Source of the DNA: Planctomycetota bacterium
GTDB lineage: Bacteria; Planctomycetota; Planctomycetia; Pirellulales; UBA7805
Assembly: GCA_030605285.1 (NCBI GenBank)
Contig: JAUWIQ010000035.1
Location: 1 to 10,145 of the forward strand
DNA length: 10,145 nt
Reading direction: 5' to 3'
The notes beneath the pieces were generated by a model. It saw only the letters and a program-made list of their open reading frames with translations. It did not search any database and was not told the origin of the DNA. The position numbers and the translations under genes were made by a program. Positions 1-7,608 of this stretch are shown here, piece by piece. Positions within the stretch are counted from its first letter, which is position 1. The number at the start of each line of letters is the position of its first letter.

Positions 1-2223
1 AATAACCAATTCCTTGATATTGCGTCCGAGATCTATCTTGCCCTCGGCAGTGATTTCCACGGCCAACTGCTGCGCTGCCACTTGCCAACTGCTGTCCGCG
101 AGCTGCTCTAGATCCAATTCGCGGTTTTGATCGTGATGTCCCATTGAGCGGAGCAATGCCGTGAGATATTTTTTGACTTGTTTGGGAGAGGCAATTTTCC
201 AGTGCCGGTGACGTTCTCTTGTCACTAAAAACACATGGTGTGCCTTAGGTGTCACATGGAACACCAAAATAGCTTCTCCTGCAGCCAACGTTTTCTGCAC
301 GTTTTCCGCATCGCGGAGTGGCGGAAAAACCATCGCAACGAGCTCACGGCGAACGGCCATTTTCATGAGTTCGTTTTCTTGTAACTGGCTGTTCTTTGCG
401 AGTTCATGAAGCCGCTTCGCTTGCTCGCTCGCCAACTGGGGATCGTTCGGTAGCAGGGGCTCTTTCTTTAACTGGCCTCGAATCTTTTTAGCTTGCTGGT
501 CAAGCACTGCGAACTGGGGAAACTGAGCCGTAAACTCCTGCCGCTGCAGGAGGGCCTCCCTGGACAAAGAAGCTGGATGCCCCTGCATGATCCAGCGAAG
601 ATTGAGCAAACGCCCTCCCAGTGGCTGGGTGCTAAAAAAACGAACTCGTTTGATGCGGTCTACAATGCTCAGGGCCGCGAGTGGCTGTTCCCGTTTAAGG
701 GCTGCCTCGAACCAATGGTTCAAAGCGACGAGCTGCGGCACAAGAAGTTGGCTGAATGCCTCCAGGGGTTGGTGACGCCAGACGATGGCTGAAGGATCTT
801 CGAGTACCTGTTGGTAGAGTTTCATCGCCCCGCGCTCCCGGATCGACCCCTCAACGTACGCCGCATCTACCAGCTTGATGTGGAACAACCGTACGGAACC
901 GATGCGCTCAAAATCAATCGCTGCCTGCAATGATTGGTGGGCGGATTTTGCATTGCCCTGCATGTACGAAATGACGCTTGCTACGTAATGAGCTTCCGCG
1001 CCGATGCGACCCTTTGCCATATCGCTGCGACCGATTGCGCGGTGGACTTGTCCGAGTGTGGAAGCAGCCTGTTTTACCTTTCCGGCTACGGCATAGCCTT
1101 CGGCTGTCCGAAGCAGCAAGGAGGCATACATCTCTTCAAAATTTTTTCGATTTGCCCAGGCCGTCGCCGCGGCAAGTGTGGGAGGAATGCCACCGTGCCC
1201 GCTGGCAATATGTGCCAAACAGAGCAGTTGAAATGCCTCATCAACGACCTCGAATCGATCGTAAAAGAATGCGGAAAGGGCCGCTTCGTTGAACCAGTTG
1301 ACAGCCTGTTCGTATTCCCCAGCGTTCAAATGCAATCGACCCAGAGCGAGCATGGCCGTTCCCGTCAGGGAGTGGTCCATTGCGCCACCGGCCAGCATGC
1401 TGCGTTGGAGTGTTGCAATCGCCATTTCCCTCTTGCCAGCCGCTGCGTAAGCAACTCCCAACGGTAGATCCAGCCAAATTTCCGACCAGTGGTTGGGTTG
1501 CCCCTGTCGCTGTGCGAGGGTCTCTAAAACTTCCTGGGTGAGTGAGTCTTGTTTGGCAAGGGATCCGAGCAATTCGGCATAGCGACGGATTGCCAGTGCG
1601 ATGCAGCGGACCAATTCATCGGCATGCAAGGCTTGAAGTTGTTGGGATTTTCCTATCGCGGCCTTTCCTTGATTTTGAACCAACCGCGGACCACCACGCA
1701 TAATATTGAAAGTATCCGGCCACCTTCCCAAGTGAATTTTTCGCTTGGTAATCGCCCAGGCAGGTAACCGCGGGACCGAAGCGACCGGTGGAATGGTGTT
1801 GGGAAACTTCATATGCAACATCCAGCCGGAATTTTGGATATAGATTCGCAACGCGGATTTGAAGTAGCCGAGTGCCTGCACCAGATCGCCGCGACGATAG
1901 AACACCTCGCCTTCCATCGTGTAGTAACAGATGGAATCGATATAGCGCATATTGCCCGTTCGAATTGCGCGGCTGCTCGCCTGTTTGAAACCCCGCGAGG
2001 CAAGATTGTACTTACCCTGATAGAGGGGACGAAAGGCGTCAAAATAGACCCGTTTGATGATGGCCCGTTCGCGAGGCGGTTGTGCCAGGGCACTCTGATG
2101 CGCATGAAACGCAATTACCAACAAGATCGCAAACCGCGTCAGGCGATGTGCCGCTGTGGCAGCTTTTCTGCCAGCACTAGCAGTGCAAGCTTCAAAAAAG
2201 GGTAGGACTTGTCTGCTCCGCAC
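1..2223 (-). CDS. Secreted TPR-repeat protein with C-terminal CHAT (caspase-like) domain, partial at left edge
   Basis: The minus-strand frame is open from the window edge to an in-frame TAA at 2287-2289, giving at least 741 residues. A basic, hydrophobic stretch ending in HAHQSALA (about residues 25-47) looks like a signal peptide, so the protein is probably exported. Helical TPR-like repeats follow: one near residues 50-115 (motif RRGDLVQALGYF) and clearer ones near 275-345 (GKREMAIATLQRSML, GEYEQAVNWFNEA). From about residue 500 comes a helical segment (RFFSTQPLGGRLL, LRWIMQ). From about 620 the sequence has CHAT-type features: GEAILVFHVTP, then HHVFLVTRER and W-K-I. The catalytic His and Cys of the CHAT fold would lie beyond the left edge. 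No in-frame ATG precedes the signal peptide. I chose GTG at 2221-2223; GTG at 2242-2244 and TTG at 2257-2259 are alternatives, and none has a convincing ribosome binding site. CHAT proteins are proposed proteases or signalling proteins; the substrate is unknown. Confidence 0.85.
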   Translation of the reverse strand, partial: MRSRQVLPFFEACTASAGRKAATAAHRLTRFAILLVIAFHAHQSALAQPPRERAIIKRVYFDAFRPLYQGKYNLASRGFKQASSRAIRTGNMRYIDSICYYTMEGEVFYRRGDLVQALGYFKSALRIYIQNSGWMLHMKFPNTIPPVASVPRLPAWAITKRKIHLGRWPDTFNIMRGGPRLVQNQGKAAIGKSQQLQALHADELVRCIALAIRRYAELLGSLAKQDSLTQEVLETLAQRQGQPNHWSEIWLDLPLGVAYAAAGKREMAIATLQRSMLAGGAMDHSLTGTAMLALGRLHLNAGEYEQAVNWFNEAALSAFFYDRFEVVDEAFQLLCLAHIASGHGGIPPTLAAATAWANRKNFEEMYASLLLRTAEGYAVAGKVKQAASTLGQVHRAIGRSDMAKGRIGAEAHYVASVISYMQGNAKSAHQSLQAAIDFERIGSVRLFHIKLVDAAYVEGSIRERGAMKLYQQVLEDPSAIVWRHQPLEAFSQLLVPQLVALNHWFEAALKREQPLAALSIVDRIKRVRFFSTQPLGGRLLNLRWIMQGHPASLSREALLQRQEFTAQFPQFAVLDQQAKKIRGQLKKEPLLPNDPQLASEQAKRLHELAKNSQLQENELMKMAVRRELVAMVFPPLRDAENVQKTLAAGEAILVFHVTPKAHHVFLVTRERHRHWKIASPKQVKKYLTALLRSMGHHDQNRELDLEQLADSSWQVAAQQLAVEITAEGKIDLGRNIKELVI

Positions 2224-2546
2224 ATCCCCCTCGCAATCGCCCACATCGGTTGTGAGCAAACCGAGAAAATTGCTCGACTCCCTATCTTACCCGCTCCTGC
2301 AGTCGACAGGGTGCAAAAAGTTGTTTCTCCAGGCAATTATTGAACTTGCAGTTACGGACTCCAGCACGAAATGGTATTTGCTGCCGGGCTGTAACCATCA
2401 AAATGGGCGCTTCAAGGAGACTTTTACGAAATCTCTCAAAGTTGTCTTCCGGTTGGGACGATAACAGTGGTAACGATTATGGGGATTAGTGTGTGCCGTG
2501 AGGTAGCCATAATCACCGAGCGAGTTTTTGCTTAGGAGAAGGATTG
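2224..2546. other. Divergent intergenic region between the CHAT gene and the lipoprotein gene
   Basis: This 323-base stretch should contain the promoters of both flanking genes. I found no convincing -35/-10 pair on either strand. A CATAAT near 2507-2512 is a possible -10 for the lipoprotein gene but has no good -35 partner. The open frame on the plus strand reaching 2464 starts inside the CHAT gene and has an unconvincing composition. No RNA gene, clear repeat or terminator hairpin was recognised. Confidence 0.5.
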
Positions 2547-2783
2547 ATGAGCGGCTGCAAACATTCTCGATCGCTCTTTAAGCAGATTGCCTGTGTTGGC
2601 ATACTTTCTGCGGTCCTGTTTAGCACCGGCTGTCAGGTGAATGTTGGTGGTCAGACGTTGCCCAGCCCTTTTTACCTGGATGACGATATCCAGTACTTTG
2701 CCCCAGGCCCCGAATTTCCGCTTGCGAATGAAGCGGCTGCCCAGGGCATAAGAAGAGCTGAAGACGGTGACTTAGAGGAGTAG
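2547..2783 (+). CDS. Small predicted lipoprotein, planctomycete-type hypothetical
   Basis: The protein has 78 residues. A short basic N-terminus (K5, R8, K12) is followed by a hydrophobic helix (about 14-26) and the lipobox-like STGC with Cys29, so it is probably lipid-anchored after export. Residue -3 of the lipobox is Ser, not the usual Leu. The mature part is only about 50 residues, acidic, with the motifs GGQTLPSPFYLDDD and QYFAPGPEF, then LANEAAA. I recognise this motif string as typical of small hypothetical proteins of Pirellulales; I know of no assigned function. I chose ATG 2547 because AGGAG at 2534-2538 lies eight bases upstream; a TTG directly before it (2544) is closer to that site and less likely. 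The gene is alone: a terminator follows 31 bases after the stop, so it is not part of the downstream operon. Confidence 0.75.
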   Translation: MSGCKHSRSLFKQIACVGILSAVLFSTGCQVNVGGQTLPSPFYLDDDIQYFAPGPEFPLANEAAAQGIRRAEDGDLEE

Positions 2784-2814
2784 TCAGCGGCTGAATAATA
2801 AAGAGGGATGACAC

Positions 2815-2854
2815 AAATGGCACCGCCGACCTATTCGGCAGGTGCCATTTTTTT
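2815..2854 (+). terminator. Rho-independent terminator after the small lipoprotein gene
   Basis: The 5' arm AAATGGCACCGCCGA pairs with the 3' arm TCGGC-A-GGTGCCATTT across a CCTAT loop, with one bulged A. The stem has 15 base pairs. The 3' arm runs into seven T residues (2848-2854). The T tract lies on the plus strand and there is no matching A run on the left side, so the terminator acts on rightward transcription. It separates the lipoprotein gene from the operon that begins after it. Confidence 0.93.
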
Positions 2855-3042
2855 GCGCCTTGGGCAGGGTAGAGGATGTCTTGTCCGTGGAATCGCGAAA
2901 AGCCGCTTTGCAATGGAGCCGATCGCGATATCGACTTTTTCTTCCACTTGAATTGCCAAGATCCGGCTGCAGTCGGCCCACTTCGTAGCGATTCATCGGG
3001 GTCCTCCCCGGAGGCGGGACTCCCAAACGGTATTCCAGGCTA

Positions 3043-3072
3043 TTGTCCTGCCAGACGGGGGCCATTTATAAT
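3043..3072 (+). promoter_or_regulatory. Sigma-70-type promoter of the N-methylglutamate operon
   Basis: A perfect TATAAT at 3067-3072 lies 18 bases after TTGTCC (3043-3048), which matches the -35 consensus TTGACA at four of six positions. Transcription would begin near 3079-3081, giving a leader of about 50 bases before the mgsA start. It is placed correctly, after the lipoprotein terminator and before the first operon gene. The 188 bases between the terminator and the -35 contain a GC-rich patch at about 3000-3022 with short self-complementarity (CCTC/GAGG), too weak to call a regulatory structure. I recognise no specific operator. Confidence 0.65.
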
Positions 3073-3115
3073 TTTGGATCTCTGGAGGCGGATCATGGTT
3101 GGGCGTAACTGGATT

Positions 3116-3131
3116 GGAGCGCAGCAGCGTG
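3116..3131 (+). promoter_or_regulatory. Ribosome binding site and GTG start that fix the mgsA N-terminus
   Basis: GGAG at 3116-3119 is nine bases before GTG 3129-3131. The next codon is TGT, so removal of the initiator Met exposes the Cys that class II amidotransferases need as N-terminal nucleophile. Starts further upstream in this frame, such as TTG 3099, would bury that Cys and are therefore unlikely. Confidence 0.85.
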
Positions 3132-4025
3132 TGTGGGATCGTCGGCTTGTTCTTGAAGAATCAATCGCTCCAGGTGAAGCTCGGTGCCTACGTTTCCGAG
3201 ATGCTCATTACGATGAGCGATCGGGGCCCTGACAGCGCCGGAATTGCGATCTACGGACAGGCGACCGCCGGAAAAATCAAGCTCACGGTGCAGTCGTCAA
3301 AGCCCGCTAGCGATTTCCCTAACTTGCGTCGTGAGCTTGCTGCACTTCTTAGCGGCGAAATCGAGATGGAGGTGAACGATACCCACGCCGTGCTGCAGGT
3401 GGAAAGCAGTGAGGTCCCGAGGGTGCAAGCGCGGATCGCAGAAAAATTTGCGGATCTGCGGATCATGAGTACGGGCGAGGCCGTAGAAATCTACAAGGAG
3501 GTAGGACCTCCGGCAGAGGTGGTACACCGTTTTGGCCTTGACCAGATGGCAGGCAGCCACGGAATCGGACACACGCGGATGGCGCCCGAGTCGGCGGTTA
3601 CCACGCGGGGAGCCCATCCTTTTTCGACTGGAGCGGATCAATGTCGGGGCCATAATGGGGCGCTATCAAATCACAACAAGCTTCGCCGCCAGCTCCGGCG
3701 CGCGGGCGTAGGTTTTGAGACCGAAAACGATACGGAAGTTGCCGCCGCCTATCTCTCCTCGCGCATCGATTGCGGGGTTTCGCTGGGTGATGCCTTGCAG
3801 GGTGCCCTGGAAGATCTGGACGGGTTTTATACGTTCCTCGTCAGTACACGCAGCGGTTTTGGCGTATTGCGCGATCCGATTGCCTGCAAGCCCGCTGTCC
3901 TTGCCGAGACCGACGATTACGTAGCCTTTGGTTCGGAATACCGCGCCCTGGTCGGTCTACCTGATATTGAACAGGCGACGGTTTGGGAACCGGAACCGGC
4001 GACTGTCTATTTTTGGGAGCATTGA
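3129..4025 (+). CDS. mgsA: N-methylglutamate synthase subunit A, class II glutamine amidotransferase domain (GlxB-like)
   Basis: The 298-residue protein corresponds to the amidotransferase domain of glutamate synthase as a separate subunit. Ntn-hydrolase features are visible in order: Cys2 in MCGIVG, RGPDSAG (32-38), GHTRMA (147-152), HPFS (163-166), GHNGALSNH (174-182) and ENDTEVAA (199-206), then a C-terminal part with RDPIACKP. An extra segment at about 45-135 separates the first two blocks and the rest, as I expect in GlxB-type proteins. In the N-methylglutamate pathway this subunit should act on the gamma-amide of gamma-glutamylmethylamide, within a complex with the two following gene products. 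Its stop is three bases before mgsB, so the two are likely translationally coupled. The family assignment is firm. The substrate is inferred from the neighbouring genes; a glutamine-using GlxBCD enzyme is the alternative. Confidence 0.88.
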   Translation: MCGIVGLFLKNQSLQVKLGAYVSEMLITMSDRGPDSAGIAIYGQATAGKIKLTVQSSKPASDFPNLRRELAALLSGEIEMEVNDTHAVLQVESSEVPRVQARIAEKFADLRIMSTGEAVEIYKEVGPPAEVVHRFGLDQMAGSHGIGHTRMAPESAVTTRGAHPFSTGADQCRGHNGALSNHNKLRRQLRRAGVGFETENDTEVAAAYLSSRIDCGVSLGDALQGALEDLDGFYTFLVSTRSGFGVLRDPIACKPAVLAETDDYVAFGSEYRALVGLPDIEQATVWEPEPATVYFWEH

Positions 4026-4028
4026 CGC

Positions 4029-4730
4029 ATGGCGACCTTCGATCTCGCGGATTGCGCTCTGAGGGAATTAAATCAGGAATTACACAGGCAGTCGGACCTG
4101 CTGCGCAGCCAGAACAAGGCGGAAATGCAGTGGGAGGTCCTCAACCCACGAGGAAGTCATGCGGTGGCGGTCGGTATCGACGCACCACTGGAAGTAACCA
4201 TTCGGGGCAACGTGGGCTACTACTGCGGAGGCATGAACCAGTCGGCTGCGATTCAAATCGAGGGCTCGGCCGGCCCGGGAGTTGGCGAGAACATGATGTC
4301 CGGTTCGATTGCAGTGGCAGGTAACGCCAGCCAGTATGCCGGGGCAACCGGACGAGGTGGACTGCTGGTGATCGAAGGCAACGCCTCATCGCGGTGTGGG
4401 ATCTCGATGAAGGGAATCGATATCGTGGTGCGGGGCAATGTGGGACACATGTCCGCATTCATGGCGCAAACCGGCAATCTCATTGTGTTGGGGGATGCGG
4501 GCGACGCGTTGGGAGATTCGATTTACGAAGCGCGACTCTTTGTGCGGGGTCGGGTCCAAAGTCTGGGTGCCGACTGCATTGAAAAAGAGATGCGAGAAGA
4601 GCATGTTTCCTTGCTGGAGGGTTTGTTGTCACAGGCTGGCATTTCCGATCTGAAAACCAGCGAATTTACGCGCTATGGTTCGGCCCGGGCGCTTTACCAT
4701 TTTGATGTCGATCAGGCCGATGCGTATTAA
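4029..4730 (+). CDS. mgsB: N-methylglutamate synthase subunit B, GXGXG (GltB C-terminal-like) protein (GlxC-like)
   Basis: The 233-residue protein matches the right-handed beta-helix domain found at the C-terminus of the large glutamate synthase subunit. Successive glycine-rich turns are visible from about residue 55 to 180: RGNVGYYCGG, EGSAGPGVGENM, AGNASQYAGATGRGG, EGNASSRCG, RGNVGHMSAFMAQTG and GDAGDALGDS. A short helical tail follows. In glutamate synthase this domain has a structural role, linking the amidotransferase and FMN domains; as a free-standing subunit it presumably bridges MgsA and MgsC. No catalytic residues are expected. ATG 4029 is preceded by GGGAG at 4015-4019, which lies inside the end of mgsA. 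The length and the separate coding of the three glutamate synthase domains are those of GlxBCD/MgsABC. Confidence 0.87.
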   Translation: MATFDLADCALRELNQELHRQSDLLRSQNKAEMQWEVLNPRGSHAVAVGIDAPLEVTIRGNVGYYCGGMNQSAAIQIEGSAGPGVGENMMSGSIAVAGNASQYAGATGRGGLLVIEGNASSRCGISMKGIDIVVRGNVGHMSAFMAQTGNLIVLGDAGDALGDSIYEARLFVRGRVQSLGADCIEKEMREEHVSLLEGLLSQAGISDLKTSEFTRYGSARALYHFDVDQADAY

Positions 4731-4762
4731 CAGAAAAGAAATCGAAGGATATTAGAACGACC

Positions 4763-6091
4763 GTGACTGATTCCTATCCCAATACCACGCCGCGCAAGTC
4801 TTCACGATTCGACGACTACACGCTCTCCGAAATCCGTCGTGCAGCCGCGACCGGGATCTACGATATCCGCGGCGCCGGGGCAAAGCGCAAGGTACCGAGC
4901 TTCGATGAGCTACTGTTTCTGGGAGCTTCGATGTCGCGCTATCCGTTAGAAGGATATCGTGAAAAGTGCGCTACCGATGTGGTGCTGGGCAACCGCTTTG
5001 CCAGTAAACCCCTGAAATTGAAGATCCCGATCACGATTGCCGGGATGAGTTTCGGTTCGCTCTCAGGACCTGCCAAAGAGTCGCTCGGTTGTGGGGCGAC
5101 CTTGGCCGGGACATCGACCACGACCGGCGATGGCGGGATGACGCCTGAAGAACGAGAACACTCGCAGTTGCTGGTATATCAGTACCTGCCCTCCCGCTAC
5201 GGGATGAACCCGGATGATCTCCGCAAGGCGGACGCGATTGAAATCGTGGTCGGACAAGGCGCAAAACCGGGCGGTGGCGGAATGCTGTTGGGCCAGAAAA
5301 TTTCCCCGCGGGTCGCCGAGATGCGGACGCTGCCTGCGGGCATCGACCAGCGATCTGCCTGTCGCCATCCCGACTGGACCGGGCCGGACGACTTGGCGAT
5401 CAAAATTCTCGAACTGCGGGAAATCACCGACTGGGAAAAACCGATCTATATCAAGGTCGGCGGGGCGCGACCCTATTACGATACGGCGTTGGCGGTCAAG
5501 GCGGGCGCGGACGTGGTGGTACTCGACGGGATGGAGGGGGGGACGGCGGCGACCCAGGAGGTGTTCATCGAGCATGTGGGGCAGCCGACCCTTGCCTGCG
5601 TACGGCCTGCAGTCGACGCCCTGCAGGAACTCGGTATGCACCGCAAGGTACAGCTCATACTTTCGGGCGGAATTCGCAACGGGGCAGATGTCGCCAAGGC
5701 ACTCGCCCTGGGAGCCGATGCGGTTTCGATCGGCACCGCCGCGCTGGTGGCCATTGGAGACAATGACCCGTGTTGGGAAACAGAATACAACGCGCTGGGC
5801 ACGACTGCCGGTGCCTACGACGATTGGCATCAGGGGACCGATCCGGCGGGGATCACGACCCAGGATCCTGAGCGTGCAGGGCGACTGGACCCTCAGGCGG
5901 CGGGTCGCCGCCTGGCAAATTATCTCAAGGTGATGACACTCGAAACGCAGACGATTGCACGCGCTTGTGGTAAAAGTCACGTCCACAACCTGGAGCCGGA
6001 AGATTTGGTGGCCCTGAGCGTGGAAGCGGCCGCGATGGCCCGTGTGCCCCTGGCGGGAACGGATTGGATTCCCGGGCAGCCGGGACCATGA
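4763..6091 (+). CDS. mgsC: N-methylglutamate synthase subunit C, FMN-binding glutamate synthase domain (GlxD-like)
   Basis: The 442-residue protein is the FMN-binding (beta/alpha)8 synthase domain. Visible blocks are MSFGSLSGPAKE (from 95), TSTTTGDGGMTPEE, GQGAKPGGGGM (164-174), KVGGARPYYDTAL (from 231), DGMEGGTAATQE and the FMN-phosphate region SGGIRNGADVAKAL (from 301) with SIGTAAL. Canonical glutamate synthases then bind a 3Fe-4S cluster through a Cys-x5-Cys-x4-Cys pattern just before PxGIxTQ. Here that place (about 332-367) carries a longer segment ending WHQGTDPAGITTQ. It has a single Cys (337) that does not fit the pattern, so the cluster is probably absent. This suits an enzyme that needs FMN but performs no net oxidation. 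The start is GTG 4763, with GAAGGAT at 4744-4750 somewhat far upstream. In the pathway it forms N-methylglutamate from the released methylamine moiety and an acceptor such as 2-oxoglutarate. Confidence 0.88.
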   Translation: MTDSYPNTTPRKSSRFDDYTLSEIRRAAATGIYDIRGAGAKRKVPSFDELLFLGASMSRYPLEGYREKCATDVVLGNRFASKPLKLKIPITIAGMSFGSLSGPAKESLGCGATLAGTSTTTGDGGMTPEEREHSQLLVYQYLPSRYGMNPDDLRKADAIEIVVGQGAKPGGGGMLLGQKISPRVAEMRTLPAGIDQRSACRHPDWTGPDDLAIKILELREITDWEKPIYIKVGGARPYYDTALAVKAGADVVVLDGMEGGTAATQEVFIEHVGQPTLACVRPAVDALQELGMHRKVQLILSGGIRNGADVAKALALGADAVSIGTAALVAIGDNDPCWETEYNALGTTAGAYDDWHQGTDPAGITTQDPERAGRLDPQAAGRRLANYLKVMTLETQTIARACGKSHVHNLEPEDLVALSVEAAAMARVPLAGTDWIPGQPGP

Positions 6092-6189
6092 GGCAGGTTG
6101 GGCAATGCGAGAGTAGACGGGATTGGAAGTAGACCTCGGCAATATGAGTTCCATCAAGACTCCGAAATTTTTTAGCAGGGATTAAAACG

Positions 6190-7548
6190 ATGGCTGAGCG
6201 CGAACAGATTCGCAAGCAAATGGCAAAAGACGGTGTGGAATTCATCCTTGCGCAGTTTGTAGACATCCACGGGACGGCCAAGGTAAAAATGGTCCCCGTC
6301 GCTAGTTTTGACGCCATGCTCGACGAGGGGGCCGGTTTTGCCGGAGCGGCGGTCTGGGGCGTTGGACAGGGACCTCATTCGCACGACATGCTCGCGCGGA
6401 TCGATCTGGCCAGTTACACGCCGCTGCCTTGGATGCCCAATACGGCCCGTTTTTCGGCCGACTTGTTTGTGGATGCGGTCTCCTATCCGTTCTGCCCGCG
6501 GACCAACTTGAAAAGAGTCTTGGCCGATGTCCGCAAACGGGGTTATGTGTTTAATGTCGGCATGGAGCCGGAGCACTTCCTGGTGACTCGCGCTGCCGAT
6601 GGCAGCATCGCACCCTGGAATCCCGATCAGGTCGACAACCTGACTAAGCCCTGTTACGACTTCCGCTCGATGGCCCCGGCGATGGACTATCTGCAGGAGT
6701 TGACCAGCAGCCTCAACCGCCTCGGTTGGGGTGTCTATCAGACCGATCACGAGGATGCTACCGGACAGTTCGAAATCAACTTCGATTTTCAGGACGCGCT
6801 GACCACGGCCGATCGGATTACGTTCTTCAAGATGGCCACCTCTCAGATTGCCAAAAAATACGGCGCCATCGCGACGCACATGGCCAAACCGTTTGCTGAG
6901 CAAACCGGTAGCGGCCTACACGTCCACTTCCATCTGGCCGATGCGGAGACAGGCGAGGGTGTCTTTGAGGATCTCTCTGACGAGCGGGGCCTGGGCTGTT
7001 CGGAGCTGGCCTATCATTTTGTGGGGGGCATCTTGCACCATGCCCGTGCGCTCTGCGCGGTGACGAGCCCGACGGTCAATTGCTACAAGCGGCTCAAATT
7101 GGGCGCCGGGTTGCAATCCAATCGGAGCGGCTATACCTGGACCCCTGCGTTCATCAGCTACGGAGACCACAATCGCACCCAGATGATCCGCACCGCCGGT
7201 CCGGGCCATTTTGAGGACCGCACCGTTTCGGCCGGCTGCAATCCCTATCTGGCCCTGGCCGCCTACGTGGCCGCCGGGATGGACGGGATTGAAAACAAAA
7301 TGCAGCCGGGTGAACCCAACCTGGGCAATATGTACGAGCGAACGCTCGCCGAAATTTTCGCCGAGGGCACAGAAATCTTGCCGCAGTCCTTGCACGAATC
7401 GATCGCAGAATTGCGTCGCGACGAAGTCGTCTGCAGCGCTTTGGGCGTGATTGCCGACGAGTTTATTGAGCTCAAGAGTCGGGAATGGGAGACCTACGAC
7501 GGGCAGGTGACCGCGTGGGAGATCGATCAGTACCTGACATTTTTCTAG
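6190..7548 (+). CDS. gmaS: Gamma-glutamylmethylamide synthetase (glutamine synthetase family, GlnA/GlnT-like)
   Basis: The 452-residue protein has the glutamine synthetase catalytic fold. Metal and substrate motifs are E126-P-E128, GQFEIN (192-197), GSGLHVHFHL (240-249), NCYKRLKLGAG (from 297), RTQMIRTAG and the late block EDRTVSAGCNPYLALAAYVA. In this context it should ligate methylamine to the gamma-carboxyl of glutamate with ATP, the first step of the N-methylglutamate pathway. Lying directly between the synthase and the dehydrogenase genes is what favours GmaS over an ordinary nitrogen-assimilating glutamine synthetase. The motifs alone cannot separate them. ATG 6190 has AGGGA at 6177-6181, eight bases upstream. 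A 98-base gap before the gene could allow separate control, but I found no well-spaced promoter in it. A glutamine synthetase homologue acting on another amine, such as ethylamine, is the alternative. Confidence 0.85.
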   Translation: MAEREQIRKQMAKDGVEFILAQFVDIHGTAKVKMVPVASFDAMLDEGAGFAGAAVWGVGQGPHSHDMLARIDLASYTPLPWMPNTARFSADLFVDAVSYPFCPRTNLKRVLADVRKRGYVFNVGMEPEHFLVTRAADGSIAPWNPDQVDNLTKPCYDFRSMAPAMDYLQELTSSLNRLGWGVYQTDHEDATGQFEINFDFQDALTTADRITFFKMATSQIAKKYGAIATHMAKPFAEQTGSGLHVHFHLADAETGEGVFEDLSDERGLGCSELAYHFVGGILHHARALCAVTSPTVNCYKRLKLGAGLQSNRSGYTWTPAFISYGDHNRTQMIRTAGPGHFEDRTVSAGCNPYLALAAYVAAGMDGIENKMQPGEPNLGNMYERTLAEIFAEGTEILPQSLHESIAELRRDEVVCSALGVIADEFIELKSREWETYDGQVTAWEIDQYLTFF

Positions 7549-7608
7549 ACACCTTGCCACGGCTCCGCGCTAGCGGGCCAAAATGGAAGCCCCGCTTCTA
7601 CCCTTTCC

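Noticed and set aside
493..1467. Several plus-strand open frames of 60-180 codons (for example 493-792, 934-1467)
   Set aside because: They lie opposite the continuous minus-strand TPR/CHAT gene, whose frame gives recognisable repeats and a CHAT domain. The plus-strand products have no recognisable pattern.
1809..2114. Minus-strand 101-codon frame starting with ATG
   Set aside because: It overlaps the N-terminal part of the CHAT gene in another frame and its product has no family-like features, while the competing frame gives a signal peptide and TPR-like repeats.
2156..2464. Plus-strand 102-codon frame in the divergent region
   Set aside because: It begins inside the CHAT gene, has no ribosome binding site and no recognisable motif. 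It is probably chance.
2815..2860. Hairpin with TGGCACC/GGTGCCA considered as a sigma-54 promoter or operator
   Set aside because: The GG/GC spacing of a sigma-54 site is not met, and the T tract directly after the stem explains it as a terminator.
2876..3094. Plus-strand frame covering the gap between the terminator and mgsA
   Set aside because: It lies mainly upstream of the predicted promoter, has no credible start signal at 2876, and its product looks random. Only its last part, from ATG 3095, is kept as a possible leader peptide.
6123..6148. Possible internal promoter before gmaS (TTGGAA and TATGAG)
   Set aside because: The two boxes are only 14 bases apart and both are poor matches.
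5063..6157. Minus-strand 364-codon frame opposite mgsC
   Set aside because: The plus strand carries the complete FMN-synthase motif series. The antisense frame is a by-product of GC-rich codon use.
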